Source: Ruminococcus sp. NK3A76
GTDB lineage: Bacteria; Bacillota; Clostridia; Oscillospirales; Ruminococcaceae
DNA: 64,000 nt
NCBI RefSeq assembly: GCF_000686125.1
Contig: NZ_JMMA01000002.1
Span: 806,001-870,000, forward strand
Reading direction: 5' to 3'
The notes below the pieces were generated by a model that worked only from the letters and a program-made list of their open reading frames with translations, had not been told where the DNA came from and did not search any database. Positions within the stretch are counted from its first letter, which is position 1, and each line of letters opens with the position of its first letter. Positions 44,234-52,242 of the stretch are shown one piece after another. The position numbers were made by a program, and so were the translations under genes.

Positions 44234-45301
44234 TTATATGTAGTATTCAGGCTCGGTGGCTTCGTAGTTGCGGCGGCAGCTCTCACGGATCATCAGCCTG
44301 CCTTGCAGTTCAAGCCGGCTTACCGTCCTGTGTCCGCCTTTTATCCGGTCAAGTAAAAGCATCAGAGCAAAGCGTACCATCTCGGTCTTCGGGAGCGATA
44401 TCGTTGTCAGCATCGGGCGTGTGTACTGCGCAGCATCAATGTCGTCAGAGGATATCACCGAGGGAAGATAGTCTCTTATCCTGCGCCTGTCCATGCCCTT
44501 TATCATTCCGACCGCCAGAATGTCATTTGCGCAGTAGATAGCCGTCGGCGGGTCGGACAGACCCTTGAAGTATTGCAGCGCCGCCAGACCGTGAGCCTCG
44601 CTCGGGGTGGTGTCGTAGATGTGGTCGAGCTCAAGCGGCAGATGCAGCTCGGAAAGCGCCGTCTGATAGCCCGAGAACCTCGCCTCGTTGTGGGTGCCGC
44701 CCACAAAGCCTATCTTGGTGTGGCCGAGACGTTCGAGATACATCACAGCCTCTCTTGCGATCCTCGCACCGTCGCACAGCACCTCGTCCACCTCGTTATT
44801 TGTCGGGTCACGGTTTATTGACACGATGTTTTTCTCCTTTGCTTTGAGCGCTTTGAGAGCCCTGTGCGTGACCTTGCCGATAACGATGAGCCCGTCAGCA
44901 CCGGCGGTGTCAGTGAGTATCCTGTCGATGTGAGACTCGATAGCCGGGGATTTTATCCTGCTGTCGGAAAGCTCTGCGCAGCGGACGATGCTGTGTACTA
45001 TGCAGCCGTTGCTTCGCAGCTCCTTTTCCAAAAACATCAGCAGCTCATCGTAAAACGGATCCGACGACTCAGGGTCAGACCTTGTGAGGACTATATTTAT
45101 AGCGTATATCTTCTGCTGCGTGCTTTTGCCCGATTTCAGGCTCCTTGCCGCAGCGTTCGGAACGTAACCGATAGCTCGTGCAGCCTCGATGACTTTCTTG
45201 CGTGTATCTTCGTTTGAGCATCTGTGTTTCGGGTCGCTGAGTATCCTGCCGACAGTCGAAACTGACACCCCGGTCATTGCCGATATCTCCTTCAGTGACA
45301 T
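44234..45301 (-). CDS. LacI/GalR-family transcriptional regulator
   Basis: 355 residues. N-terminal helix-turn-helix and hinge (SLKEISAMTGVSVSTVGRIL, then YVPNAAARSLKSG), followed by a periplasmic-binding-protein-like sugar-sensing domain (SINRDPTNNEVDEV, GHTKIGFVGG, PPTAIYCANDILAVGMIKG). It probably represses sugar-use genes; none is adjacent, so the target is either distant or the gene has been separated from it. Operator-like sites lie about 0.6-1.8 kb downstream of its coding region. Confidence 0.92.
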   Translation of the reverse strand: MSLKEISAMTGVSVSTVGRILSDPKHRCSNEDTRKKVIEAARAIGYVPNAAARSLKSGKSTQQKIYAINIVLTRSDPESSDPFYDELLMFLEKELRSNGCIVHSIVRCAELSDSRIKSPAIESHIDRILTDTAGADGLIVIGKVTHRALKALKAKEKNIVSINRDPTNNEVDEVLCDGARIAREAVMYLERLGHTKIGFVGGTHNEARFSGYQTALSELHLPLELDHIYDTTPSEAHGLAALQYFKGLSDPPTAIYCANDILAVGMIKGMDRRRIRDYLPSVISSDDIDAAQYTRPMLTTISLPKTEMVRFALMLLLDRIKGGHRTVSRLELQGRLMIRESCRRNYEATEPEYYI

Positions 45302-45342
45302 AAAAACACACCCTTTCCATAAAACATATCTGAATAATATGA

Positions 45343-45371
45343 ATTATAACAGAAGAATTCCGATTTGTCAA
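45343..45371 (-). promoter_or_regulatory. Promoter of the LacI-type gene
   Basis: On the minus strand TTGACA (45366-45371), 17 bp, TATAAT (45343-45348). Confidence 0.85.
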
Positions 45372-45415
45372 CTATGAAATTGTAAATTATTTTAAATGCC
45401 GATAGCCACAATTCT

Positions 45416-45630
45416 CAGTTAACAGTTAACAGGTAACAGGTAACAGTTGTGGTGTCGGCTTACGCCGACGTATGCCCATTCGGGCTGTCTTCGTCTTCGT
45501 CCTCAACTCAGCGTGTGGGCATATCCCCGAAGGGGGTGGCGTAGGCGAAGCCGGAGCAGGGGGGCGACCGGAAAGCCCCCCCTATCCGTAGCGTAGGGAT
45601 AAGCGAGAGACTGCCCTTGAAGGCCAGCCC
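45416..45630. repeat. Element E7, left arm
   Basis: AGTTAAC/AGGTAAC heptamers, then GTCGGCTTACGCCGAC, CCCATTCGGG, CAACTCAGCGTGTGGG, CCGAAGGGGGTGGCG and GGGGGGCGACCGGAAAGCC, ending AGCGAGAGACTGCCCTTGAA. The inverted copy is at 46646-47003. Confidence 0.85.
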
Positions 45631-45717
45631 GTTTTCTTTGTCGCTTTTAGCCATATTTCCCCACCTAAATTTGTAACATCACACAAACTTTCCCCTTTTC
45701 AAAAATTTCTCTCTCAC

Positions 45718-45741
45718 TTGTTGCATCAAACTATGCAACAA
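45718..45741. promoter_or_regulatory. Perfect 9-bp inverted repeat upstream of the cargo gene
   Basis: TTGTTGCAT, six bases, ATGCAACAA, about 70 bp before the start codon of the gene at 45809. It could be an operator. Confidence 0.5.
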
Positions 45742-45808
45742 ATGCCCCTTTTTGCGCTATTAGTAGAAGGACTTTTTTCTTCAATACTAAAAAAAGGAGT
45801 AAAAAAAT

Positions 45809-46642
45809 ATGGCAGAAAAGAGAAATGAACATAAGAGCTTTGTGATGTATAACGACTGGGGCAATAGCTTGCAGGAATTCGAGGACGCTGAACTCGGCCA
45901 GCTGCTAAGAGCGATCTATGCGTTCACCACAGCAGGCGAGGAGATAGAGCTTCCCGATAGGTCGCTCAGAATTCTCTTTAATATGATGAAAGAATGCTTT
46001 ATCCGTGATTCAGAAAAGTGGGAAAACGTCTGCGAGAGAAACCGCATAAATGCAAAAAAGAGATGGTCAAAAAATGCAAGCGTATGCGACCGCATACAAT
46101 CGGATACCAAAAATGCCGATAATGTAAATGACAATGTTAATGTAAATGATAATGTAAATGTAAATGACAATGTTAATGTTACTGTTAATGAAGATGTAAA
46201 TGAAAATGTCAATGAGACTGTCACTGTTAATGAAGAAGACACTGTCAATGAAATGTCTTCTTCCCTGTCGTCTTCGTCGTCTTTGTCGTCATATCGTGAA
46301 GATTTTTCCCGTGTCATTTTTTCTGACGAGGACAAGGAGGAGCTTTTCAATATGTCCGACCGTCAGCAGATCGAACGCTACATTGACCGCATATCTGCCT
46401 GGCAGCAGGAGAACCGTCGCTTTATGAAAGACCCTTGCCGTACAATCAAGAAGTGGCTTCGTGAAGACGGCAGGAAGCCGGGTTACTATGACCGTGGGTA
46501 CTCGGGGTACTCAGGCGGTTCATACGGCTACAGGAATCGCAGCGAAAGTGAAAGGGAGAAGATAGACAGGGAAGCGAAAGAGCTTGCAAGGCGAGTAGCG
46601 GAGTTTGAGGCTACGCTGGATTTTGACACGCTTTCAACCTGA
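45809..46642 (+). CDS. Phage-like DUF6291-type protein carried inside element E7
   Basis: 277 residues; AAAGGAG precedes ATG 45809. Residues 1-90 (SFVMYNDWGNSLQEFEDAE, LLRAIYAFTTAGEE, ERNRINAKKRWSKNAS) match the DUF6291-type domain found in phage and integrative-element proteins near replication genes. A low-complexity Asn-Val-Asp/Glu-rich linker (about 105-150) is built from (AATGTAAATGAT)-like repeats, followed by a Ser-rich run. The C-terminal part (about 160-277) has the form of a replisome-organiser tail (AWQQENRRFMKDPCRTIKKWLRED). The gene lies exactly between the two inverted arms of element E7, with nothing else there. The stop codon falls at the junction. Confidence 0.75.
   Translation: MAEKRNEHKSFVMYNDWGNSLQEFEDAELGQLLRAIYAFTTAGEEIELPDRSLRILFNMMKECFIRDSEKWENVCERNRINAKKRWSKNASVCDRIQSDTKNADNVNDNVNVNDNVNVNDNVNVTVNEDVNENVNETVTVNEEDTVNEMSSSLSSSSSLSSYREDFSRVIFSDEDKEELFNMSDRQQIERYIDRISAWQQENRRFMKDPCRTIKKWLREDGRKPGYYDRGYSGYSGGSYGYRNRSESEREKIDREAKELARRVAEFEATLDFDTLST
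46118..46240 (+). repeat. Imperfect AATGTAAATGAT microsatellite within the cargo gene
   Basis: About 120 bp of repeated 6- and 12-base units encode the Asn-Val-Asn-Asp tract. Units are multiples of three, so length change would keep the frame. Confidence 0.85.
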
Positions 46643-46645
46643 TTG

Positions 46646-47003
46646 CTTTCAAGGGTAGTCTCTCGCTATTCCTACGCTACGGTAGGGGGGCTTTCCGGTC
46701 GCCCCCCTGCGTCAGCGGAGCTGCCGCCACCCCCTTCGGGTTCACCCCCACACGCTGAGTTGAGGAAGAAGACGAAGACAACGACGACGAAGACAGCCGC
46801 TTCGGACTTGCCGTTCCTCGGTCACATATTGCCCGAATGGGCATAAGCGGCGCAAGCCGCACCTCAACTATTCACTATTCACTATTCACTATTCACTGAG
46901 CGAAGCAAGGCAACGCCGAGCGAAGCGTTTCCGCCCGAATGGGCATCTCGTCGGCGCAAGCCGACACCACACCTGTTACCTGTTACCTGTAACCTGTTAC
47001 CTG
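46646..47003. repeat. Element E7, right arm
   Basis: CTTTCAAGGGTAGTCTCTCG, GGGGGGCTTTCCGGTCGCC, CGCCACCCCCTTCGGG, CACACGCTGAGTTGAGG, CTTCG-rich tract, CCCGAATGGGC, then TATTCAC heptamers and finally GTTACCT heptamers: the inverse of the left arm. Confidence 0.85.
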
Positions 47004-47005
47004 AA

Positions 47006-47053
47006 AAAAAGCGCCGCCTTTGCTTGGCATTACGCTTTGCATCGGCGGTGTTT
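47006..47053 (-). terminator. Terminator of the darA-ricT operon
   Basis: On the minus strand a GC stem (ACACCGCC with GGCGGCGC) is followed by TTTTTTT, directly after the last stop codon. Confidence 0.75.
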
Positions 47054-47686
47054 TTATTTCAGTGAATTTGAGATGGAGGTCAGCTCGTGAAGACAGGCGG
47101 CTTCGACTTTTTGTACCATCGCCATCGAGCAGACTAACGGCTCGCCATCGACGGCTTTGACGCTCGTCATGTATTCGGTCGTCAGATGCTCGACGTATCG
47201 GCGCAGCCTGACGGTGTCAACAGTGCCTATCGCAAAGCATTCGCCCTTTTTTATGTCGGGGAAAACCTCGTCGTACAGCCACTCTCCTGCGAGCTTGTTG
47301 TTGAAGCGGTAAAGCTCCTTCCATTTGAGGTCACGCAGCTCCTCGGGCTTGGCACCGAGCGTTTCAAGCGCTTTGAACATCTCCGGCTGGGCTATCTCGT
47401 CCCAGTAAATGTCCGTTAAAATGTGCAGTAAAAATCCTTTGAGATGATCTTCACGCCCTGCCCACTTTGCGTGCTCTTTTGTAAAGAACGAGCGCACGTT
47501 TTCTTTCCATTCCTCGTAATCAAGGCTTCTCAGGTGAGCCGGGTATCTTATCGACTGGTCAGCAAAGCCGTCGATGTTCACAGCATCGGGTGATACAGCC
47601 CCTATGTAGAACTGTCCGTTATTTTCCACTTTTAACTTTTTCTTAAGGTCGTAGGCGACCCTCAGATGTACTACGGCCGACGGCAT
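47054..47686 (-). CDS. Zinc-dependent phospholipase C-like protein
   Basis: 210 residues, no signal peptide. The pattern MPSAVVHLRVAY, YIGAVSPDAV, and HLKGFLLHILTDIYWDE gives several His and Asp residues placed as in the zinc-dependent phospholipase C / S1-P1-like fold family (zinc-dependent PLPC). It starts 2 bp after the ricT stop and is the last gene of the operon. The substrate is unknown; family members in Clostridia are mostly uncharacterised cytoplasmic hydrolases. Confidence 0.75.
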   Translation of the reverse strand: MPSAVVHLRVAYDLKKKLKVENNGQFYIGAVSPDAVNIDGFADQSIRYPAHLRSLDYEEWKENVRSFFTKEHAKWAGREDHLKGFLLHILTDIYWDEIAQPEMFKALETLGAKPEELRDLKWKELYRFNNKLAGEWLYDEVFPDIKKGECFAIGTVDTVRLRRYVEHLTTEYMTSVKAVDGEPLVCSMAMVQKVEAACLHELTSISNSLK

Positions 47687-47688
47687 AC

Positions 47689-48546
47689 TTACTTGTCCTC
47701 CAGTCCTTTCAGGGCTTTTAGCTCGTTGCGGTCAAGCCTTATCACAGCGTCCTTGATAAGCTCGACCTCGTCCTTCCCGAGCGTGACTACAGCATCAGTC
47801 TTGTCCATTTTTATGGTCAGTTTTCCTGTGAGCAGGTTCGAGTCGGTGACAACGCCACGCCCGTCGGCAGTCCTGACTATAGCACCCACCTTCGGGGTGG
47901 TCTTCAGCAGGTCTTCGTAGGCCTCCTGCTCGTATTTCAGGCAGCACATAAGCCTGCCGCAGGTGCCGGATATCTTTGTAGGATTGAGTGAGAGCGACTG
48001 CTCCTTCGCCATTTTGATAGACACCGGCTGGAACTCGCCCATAAACCTCGAGCAGCAAAACTGCTGGCCGCATATGCCAAGGCCGCCGAGCATCTTTGCT
48101 TCGTCCCTGACACCTATCTGCCTGAGCTCGATCCTGGTGCGGAAGACGGACGCCAAGTCCTTTACCAGCTCTCTGAAATCGACCCTGTTTTCAGCCGTGA
48201 AGTAGAAAAGCAGCTTGTTGTTGTCAAATGTACACTCAACGTCCACGAGGTTCATCTTAAGCCCGTGGGCGGCTATCTTTTGCTCGCATATCTTAAATGC
48301 GTCAGCTTCTCTGAGCTTGTTTTTCTCTATCTGCTTAAGGTCAGCCTCAGTTGCGACCCTTATCATCGGCTTGATGCTGCCGAAGTTGTCGGGATCTATA
48401 TCCCTGTCAACGAGCACAGCCTCGCCGCACTCGATGCCCTTCACCGTCTCGACGATGACCTTATCGCCTATTTTCACCTTTACCCCCTTGGGGTTGAAGT
48501 AGTAGACCTTTCCCACGCTTTTAAAGCGTACACCTATTATTTTCAA
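47689..48546 (-). CDS. ricT: RicT (YaaT), PSP1-domain protein of the RNase Y-associated Ric complex
   Basis: 285 residues from TTG 48546, with GGAGG eight bases upstream. PSP1 domain with the Cys-rich core GGLGICGQQFCCSRF and SGTCGRLMCCLKYE, which in B. subtilis holds Fe-S clusters in the RicAFT complex. RicT modulates RNase Y and thereby mRNA processing, sporulation and competence. The conserved darA-holB-ricT order supports the call, though two genes separate holB and ricT here. The ribosome site and first codons are duplicated 548 bp upstream. Confidence 0.93.
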   Translation of the reverse strand: MKIIGVRFKSVGKVYYFNPKGVKVKIGDKVIVETVKGIECGEAVLVDRDIDPDNFGSIKPMIRVATEADLKQIEKNKLREADAFKICEQKIAAHGLKMNLVDVECTFDNNKLLFYFTAENRVDFRELVKDLASVFRTRIELRQIGVRDEAKMLGGLGICGQQFCCSRFMGEFQPVSIKMAKEQSLSLNPTKISGTCGRLMCCLKYEQEAYEDLLKTTPKVGAIVRTADGRGVVTDSNLLTGKLTIKMDKTDAVVTLGKDEVELIKDAVIRLDRNELKALKGLEDK

Positions 48547-48567
48547 GGGTTTTCCTCCGTTCTGTTA
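48515..48567. repeat. 53-bp direct repeat, copy at the ricT start
   Basis: Identical to 49063-49115. It contains the ribosome site and first codons of ricT. The two copies bound a 548-bp block that holds a heptamer array and a small membrane-protein gene. Confidence 0.95.
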
Positions 48568-48705
48568 CAATGCATAATGCTTTTTACAATGCATAATGCA
48601 TAATGCATAATGCATAATGAATGTATCGGCTGCGCCGTTTATTGCAAGTTTCGCTTTGCGAAACTTGGCTGTCTGCGTAAGCAGACGAGCCCCATATCGG
48701 GCGAT
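48568..48705. repeat. GCATAAT heptamer array with short hairpins
   Basis: Four GCATAAT-type heptamers followed by the hairpins AAGTTTCGC/GCGAAACTT and GTCTGC/GCAGAC, and CCCATATCGGG. It looks like a reduced member of the heptamer-element family and lies inside the inserted block. Confidence 0.7.
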
Positions 48706-48729
48706 TTTTATCGTTCATACTCTCAGGGT

Positions 48730-48996
48730 TCATGCTCTCAGGAATGATACGGCCGTCAGTATCAGCATACAAACTATAAGTATTATATCACCTGCAAAAA
48801 TGATCTTTGAGGCTTTCATCTTTTCATTGTATGTAAACAGCTTGCTTATTATAAGTGCTGTCAAAAACGCACCAAAGCCCAGCGGGTATTTATATTTCAG
48901 CGGACTTACGATATTGGAATACGCAAATACTCCAAACCCGAAAAGAAAAAATACCCATGCCAATATACGGGCTGTCATTTTTGCTTTTTTGTTCAT
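48730..48996 (-). CDS. Small membrane protein in the inserted block
   Basis: 88 residues from ATG 48996 (GAGG eight bases upstream). Three predicted membrane segments (ARILAWVFFLFGFGVFAY, LGFGAFLTALIISKLF, IIFAGDIILIVCMLIL). I recognise no family. It lies between the two 53-bp direct repeats, so it probably entered the operon with the insertion. Confidence 0.7.
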   Translation of the reverse strand: MNKKAKMTARILAWVFFLFGFGVFAYSNIVSPLKYKYPLGFGAFLTALIISKLFTYNEKMKASKIIFAGDIILIVCMLILTAVSFLRA

Positions 48997-49062
48997 CAAT
49001 GTGACCTCTTTCTCAATGCACAATTGAGGTATGATGCCCGTCAGGGCGGTCATGTTTAAAAT

Positions 49063-49115
49063 ACGCTTTTAAAGCGTACACCTATTATTTTCAAGGGTTT
49101 TCCTCCGTTCTGTTA
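49063..49115. repeat. 53-bp direct repeat, upstream copy
   Basis: Identical to 48515-48567. Here the sequence forms the last codons (NNRTEENP) and stop of the kinase-like gene and a vestigial ricT ribosome site and start. Confidence 0.95.
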
Positions 49116-50137
49116 TTCATATATGTTTTAAAGTCGATGTCTGCTGTCAGGTAATGCTCGCACCTGTCAAGACATTTCTGTATTTGTTCATCATCTGCTT
49201 TTTCATTCAGCAGCTCCTCTATCTCAAAGTCCTTTCTTATCGGCTTCAGGCAGCGGTAGAGCATAAGCGCATATTCTTTTTCGTTGTCCGAAAATATGTA
49301 CTCTTGTGAAGTAATACACAGCACCCTGCGGATTTTATATATCTCGCTCTCAAAATCCCGGCTGAAATTCTCTCTGAAAATGTAATTGAGAAAAACCTCT
49401 CTGCCGCTGATATTCATATCAATAAGCCCTGCAAAATTACTTTCATCGTCAACGAGCAGATTTGTAGAGTTTAAGTCTGCCTGAAAAACGGAAGTCGGCA
49501 GGGTGGGGTAGACCTTTTCAAGCTGTGCTCTGTTGTCAAGCCACAGCTGAATTATCCGCCTTACCTGCGCCTGAAACTTATCGGGTAGCTTTTGTGCCTG
49601 CGCTTTCCACTCCTGCGCCTGCTCTGTCACCTCGTCGGTCTTATCGCTCGGGCAGAAGCGCTCAAACAGGCAGTAGCCCGACGGGAACGGCGCAAAGTCA
49701 AAATGCTTTGCCGCCGCCTTTGCAGTCAGCAGCCACTTTGCACGGGATATCTCGCCTGTCTCTCTGTCGCCGTCAAAGTCACGCTCCTGCAGCAGACGGT
49801 ATTTTGCATATTCCTCTGCATAAGCCACACAGCTGTGACCATTATACTCAGCACAGGGGAAGCCACCGCTTTTATCTGTGTAAATTTTAGGACAGTAGCA
49901 GCCGAGGGCGTTGTATTCCTCCGATATTCTCTGCCATACCTTTATTCTTTCGGGCGAGGTGAAATCATTGTCGCTCAGCTTTATAACGAGCCTTGACCCG
50001 TCATCTGCCGTGAATATCAGCGTGCAGCGAAAATCCGTCTCGCCCTTGCCTGTTTCTATGATCTCTATAGACACCGGCTCTTTGTCCGAAAAGAGCGCAA
50101 ATATATCTTTCAGTTCTTTTTTGTTTGCAATATCCAT
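49091..50137 (-). CDS. Aminoglycoside-phosphotransferase-like kinase
   Basis: 348 residues from ATG 50137; a GTG at 50173 is an alternative, and neither has a clear ribosome site. The C-terminal lobe shows a catalytic loop of the APH type, SVFQADLNSTNLLV, with the usual His of HxD replaced by Gln, and a following metal-binding LIDMNISG. The N-terminal lobe has a possible ATP Lys in RLVIKLSDND. Substrate unknown; such proteins in Clostridia are often small-molecule kinases rather than resistance enzymes. Before the 548-bp insertion, its TGA overlapped the TTG start of ricT, so it was an established member of this operon. Confidence 0.7.
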   Translation of the reverse strand: MDIANKKELKDIFALFSDKEPVSIEIIETGKGETDFRCTLIFTADDGSRLVIKLSDNDFTSPERIKVWQRISEEYNALGCYCPKIYTDKSGGFPCAEYNGHSCVAYAEEYAKYRLLQERDFDGDRETGEISRAKWLLTAKAAAKHFDFAPFPSGYCLFERFCPSDKTDEVTEQAQEWKAQAQKLPDKFQAQVRRIIQLWLDNRAQLEKVYPTLPTSVFQADLNSTNLLVDDESNFAGLIDMNISGREVFLNYIFRENFSRDFESEIYKIRRVLCITSQEYIFSDNEKEYALMLYRCLKPIRKDFEIEELLNEKADDEQIQKCLDRCEHYLTADIDFKTYMNNRTEENP

Positions 50138-50148
50138 ATTTAAATATT

Positions 50149-51120
50149 CTAAACATTTGCCATGCAAGCGCACAGCGAATTTATCACAAGTGTTTTTGAG
50201 CAGTTGCGGTCAAGGCGGCTGATATATTCGTTTATCAGCCGGTAGAGCTTATCGCTGCGTGTCTTGCCGTATCTGGCACCGAGCTCTTTTGCGGCATTCT
50301 TTGCACAGCTTATCAGCTCACCGCCGACTGTTGACACGGCGCTGTCTCTTGCTACAAGGCTAAGCTGCGTAAGCGTCAGACGAAGCTGCCCCTTTTTGCT
50401 GTCGCAGTCGGTGAGGGCTTTGAGCAGCTCGTACTCATCACCACGCAGCAGGCTGTCAGCTATCGCACGGGCATTCTCTGTCGCCGTGTATATTGCACCC
50501 TTTTCGAGGTATTCTATACAGCTGCCTATATTGCCGCCGAGCGACTGTGAAGCAGAAGCTATCTCGCCGTAGTCGTATTTTTCAAGCGAGCCTATATACT
50601 GCGCACATTCCTCACCCGTGCAGGGAGCAACGCTTAAGCACACCGTCCTGGAAAGGATAGTCGGCAGGAAAACCTCTCTCGAATCGGCCGTGAGTATCAT
50701 CACGACATGGTCGGGCGGCTCCTCGATGAGCTTTAGCAGGATATTCTGCACCTGCTCACCTGTTATCTTCGAGCGGTCAAAGTCCGGGATAAGATAGATT
50801 TTGAGCCTGCCCTCGTTTGGTGCGACCACAGCGTCAGCGACGACCTCTCTTATCTCCTCGACAGGGTAGTTGCCGTTGTCGTTGGGCTTCAGGGTCATAA
50901 AGTCGGGGTGTATGCCGTCTTTTATCATACGGCAGGTACGGCACCTCTCACACGGCACACCGTCGCCCCTCTCGCAGAGCATCGCAGAGGCGATATACTT
51001 AGCCGCAGTCTTTCTCCCGAGCCCGTGCTCGCCTGTTATCATGAGCGAATGGGGTTCACGCCCCTTTTGTATCATCGAGCGTGTCAGGCTCTTTATATGC
51101 TCATTTCCTGCAAGCAGCAT
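50149..51120 (-). CDS. holB: DNA polymerase III delta' subunit
   Basis: 323 residues. AAA+ clamp-loader subunit: the degenerate P-loop GEHGLGRKT, a zinc-binding set (CERGDGVPCERCRTCRMI), DFDRSKITGEQVQNILLK as the Walker B region, the EEPP motif and the sensor LSRTV. It starts 1 bp after the darA stop, matching the B. subtilis order. Confidence 0.92.
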   Translation of the reverse strand: MLLAGNEHIKSLTRSMIQKGREPHSLMITGEHGLGRKTAAKYIASAMLCERGDGVPCERCRTCRMIKDGIHPDFMTLKPNDNGNYPVEEIREVVADAVVAPNEGRLKIYLIPDFDRSKITGEQVQNILLKLIEEPPDHVVMILTADSREVFLPTILSRTVCLSVAPCTGEECAQYIGSLEKYDYGEIASASQSLGGNIGSCIEYLEKGAIYTATENARAIADSLLRGDEYELLKALTDCDSKKGQLRLTLTQLSLVARDSAVSTVGGELISCAKNAAKELGARYGKTRSDKLYRLINEYISRLDRNCSKTLVINSLCACMANV

Positions 51121-51121
51121 A

Positions 51122-51445
51122 TCACACCTGCTCGAAGCGTTCTATATCGGTAACGAAGATAGTAGCGCCGCCGATAGTTATCTCCATAGTAGACGCAGGG
51201 TCAGCAGCACCGCCCATAACGGAAGCAGCGCTCACCGTCTGCTTTCTCTTTTTACAGTACTGGCGGCATATCTCGATGACCTTATCGACCATTGTCTCAT
51301 CGCAGCATATCATATATGTCGTATTGCCCTTCATAAGGAAACCGCCTGTAGTAGCGAGCTTTGTAGCCCTAATACCTGCATCGCCGAGCCCCTTGCTCAC
51401 GGCATATGTATCGTCGTTATTGACTATTGCATATATCAGTTTCAT
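51122..51445 (-). CDS. darA: DarA (PstA/YaaQ), cyclic di-AMP-binding PII-like protein
   Basis: 107 residues from ATG 51445, with GAGGG upstream; the frame's first ATG at 51460 includes that site. PII-like fold with MKLIYAIVNNDD, the c-di-AMP-binding loops around LATTGGFLMKGNTT and the end segment GGATIFVTDIERF. Trimers bind three c-di-AMP molecules. First gene of the operon darA-holB-kinase-(insert)-ricT-PLPC. Confidence 0.95.
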   Translation of the reverse strand: MKLIYAIVNNDDTYAVSKGLGDAGIRATKLATTGGFLMKGNTTYMICCDETMVDKVIEICRQYCKKRKQTVSAASVMGGAADPASTMEITIGGATIFVTDIERFEQV

Positions 51446-51478
51446 AAAATTCACCCTCATTTATGTACATATACAACT

Positions 51479-51507
51479 ATTATAGCACATCTTACCGGAA
51501 AATGCAA
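51479..51507 (-). promoter_or_regulatory. Promoter of the darA operon
   Basis: On the minus strand TTGCAT (51502-51507), 17 bp, TATAAT (51479-51484). Confidence 0.75.
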
Positions 51508-51574
51508 GCAAAAATACACATCTGCCAAAGGCTGGAAGTTTCAGCCCCTGTGCAAGATTTCACACACCTTTCAC

Positions 51575-51603
51575 TTGAAAAATCCGTTGATATGTGGTAT
51601 AAT
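51575..51603 (+). promoter_or_regulatory. Promoter upstream of element E8
   Basis: TTGAAA (51575-51580), 17 bp, TATAAT (51598-51603). The next gene on this strand starts 640 bp away at 52243, with element E8 in between. Confidence 0.8.
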
Positions 51604-51610
51604 GTAATAA

Positions 51611-52206
51611 TGCAGAATTAAGAATGCGGTAACGCTTCGCTCAGTGAATAGTGAATAGTGAATAATGAATAGTGAATAGCCCCGGTGCGGCGCTTGGTCA
51701 GTTAACAGGTAACAGGTAACAGGTAACAGTTAAGGTGCGCCTGCGGCGCTTATGCCCATTCGGGCGGAAACGCTGCGCTTAGTGAATAGTGAATAGTGAA
51801 GAATGAATAGTGAATAGTTAAGGTGTGCGCCGCAGGCGCATATCCGAAGGGTCGAGGTGGCGCATGAGCCGACAAAGCCGGCTCGAAAGCCCCTCGTGTA
51901 CCCTATGGGAGCGAGAGTGCTCCCTTGAAGGTAAGCACCCGGACGCTTTAGCTCACGGCGAGGGCTTTGCTTATTCCTACGCTACGGGTAGGGGGGCTTT
52001 CCGGTCGCCCCCCTGCGGCAGCGGAGCTGCCGCTCACCCCCTTCGGGTGAATAGCCTACAGCTTAGACGAAGAAGACGAAGACAGACACCTTTCGGGTGC
52101 AAAGCCTGCGGCTTAGCTGAAATCGTCGGATTGACAGGCCGAATGGCCATCCGTCCGCCAACGGCGGACACCTTAATTATGCATTATGCATTATGAATTA
52201 TGCATT
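51611..52206. repeat. Compound heptamer-bounded element E8
   Basis: Two heptamer sets occur at the left (GTGAATA and AGGTAAC, then GTGAATA again), suggesting one element nested in another. Right boundary is GCATTAT-type heptamers. Family modules lie between. Confidence 0.8.
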
Positions 52207-52242
52207 AAAAAAGGCATTGTGAATTGATAAAGGAAAGGAATC

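Noticed and set aside
49091-50137. Aminoglycoside resistance gene
   Set aside because: The similarity to APH is only at fold level, the catalytic-loop His is replaced and the gene belongs to a housekeeping operon.
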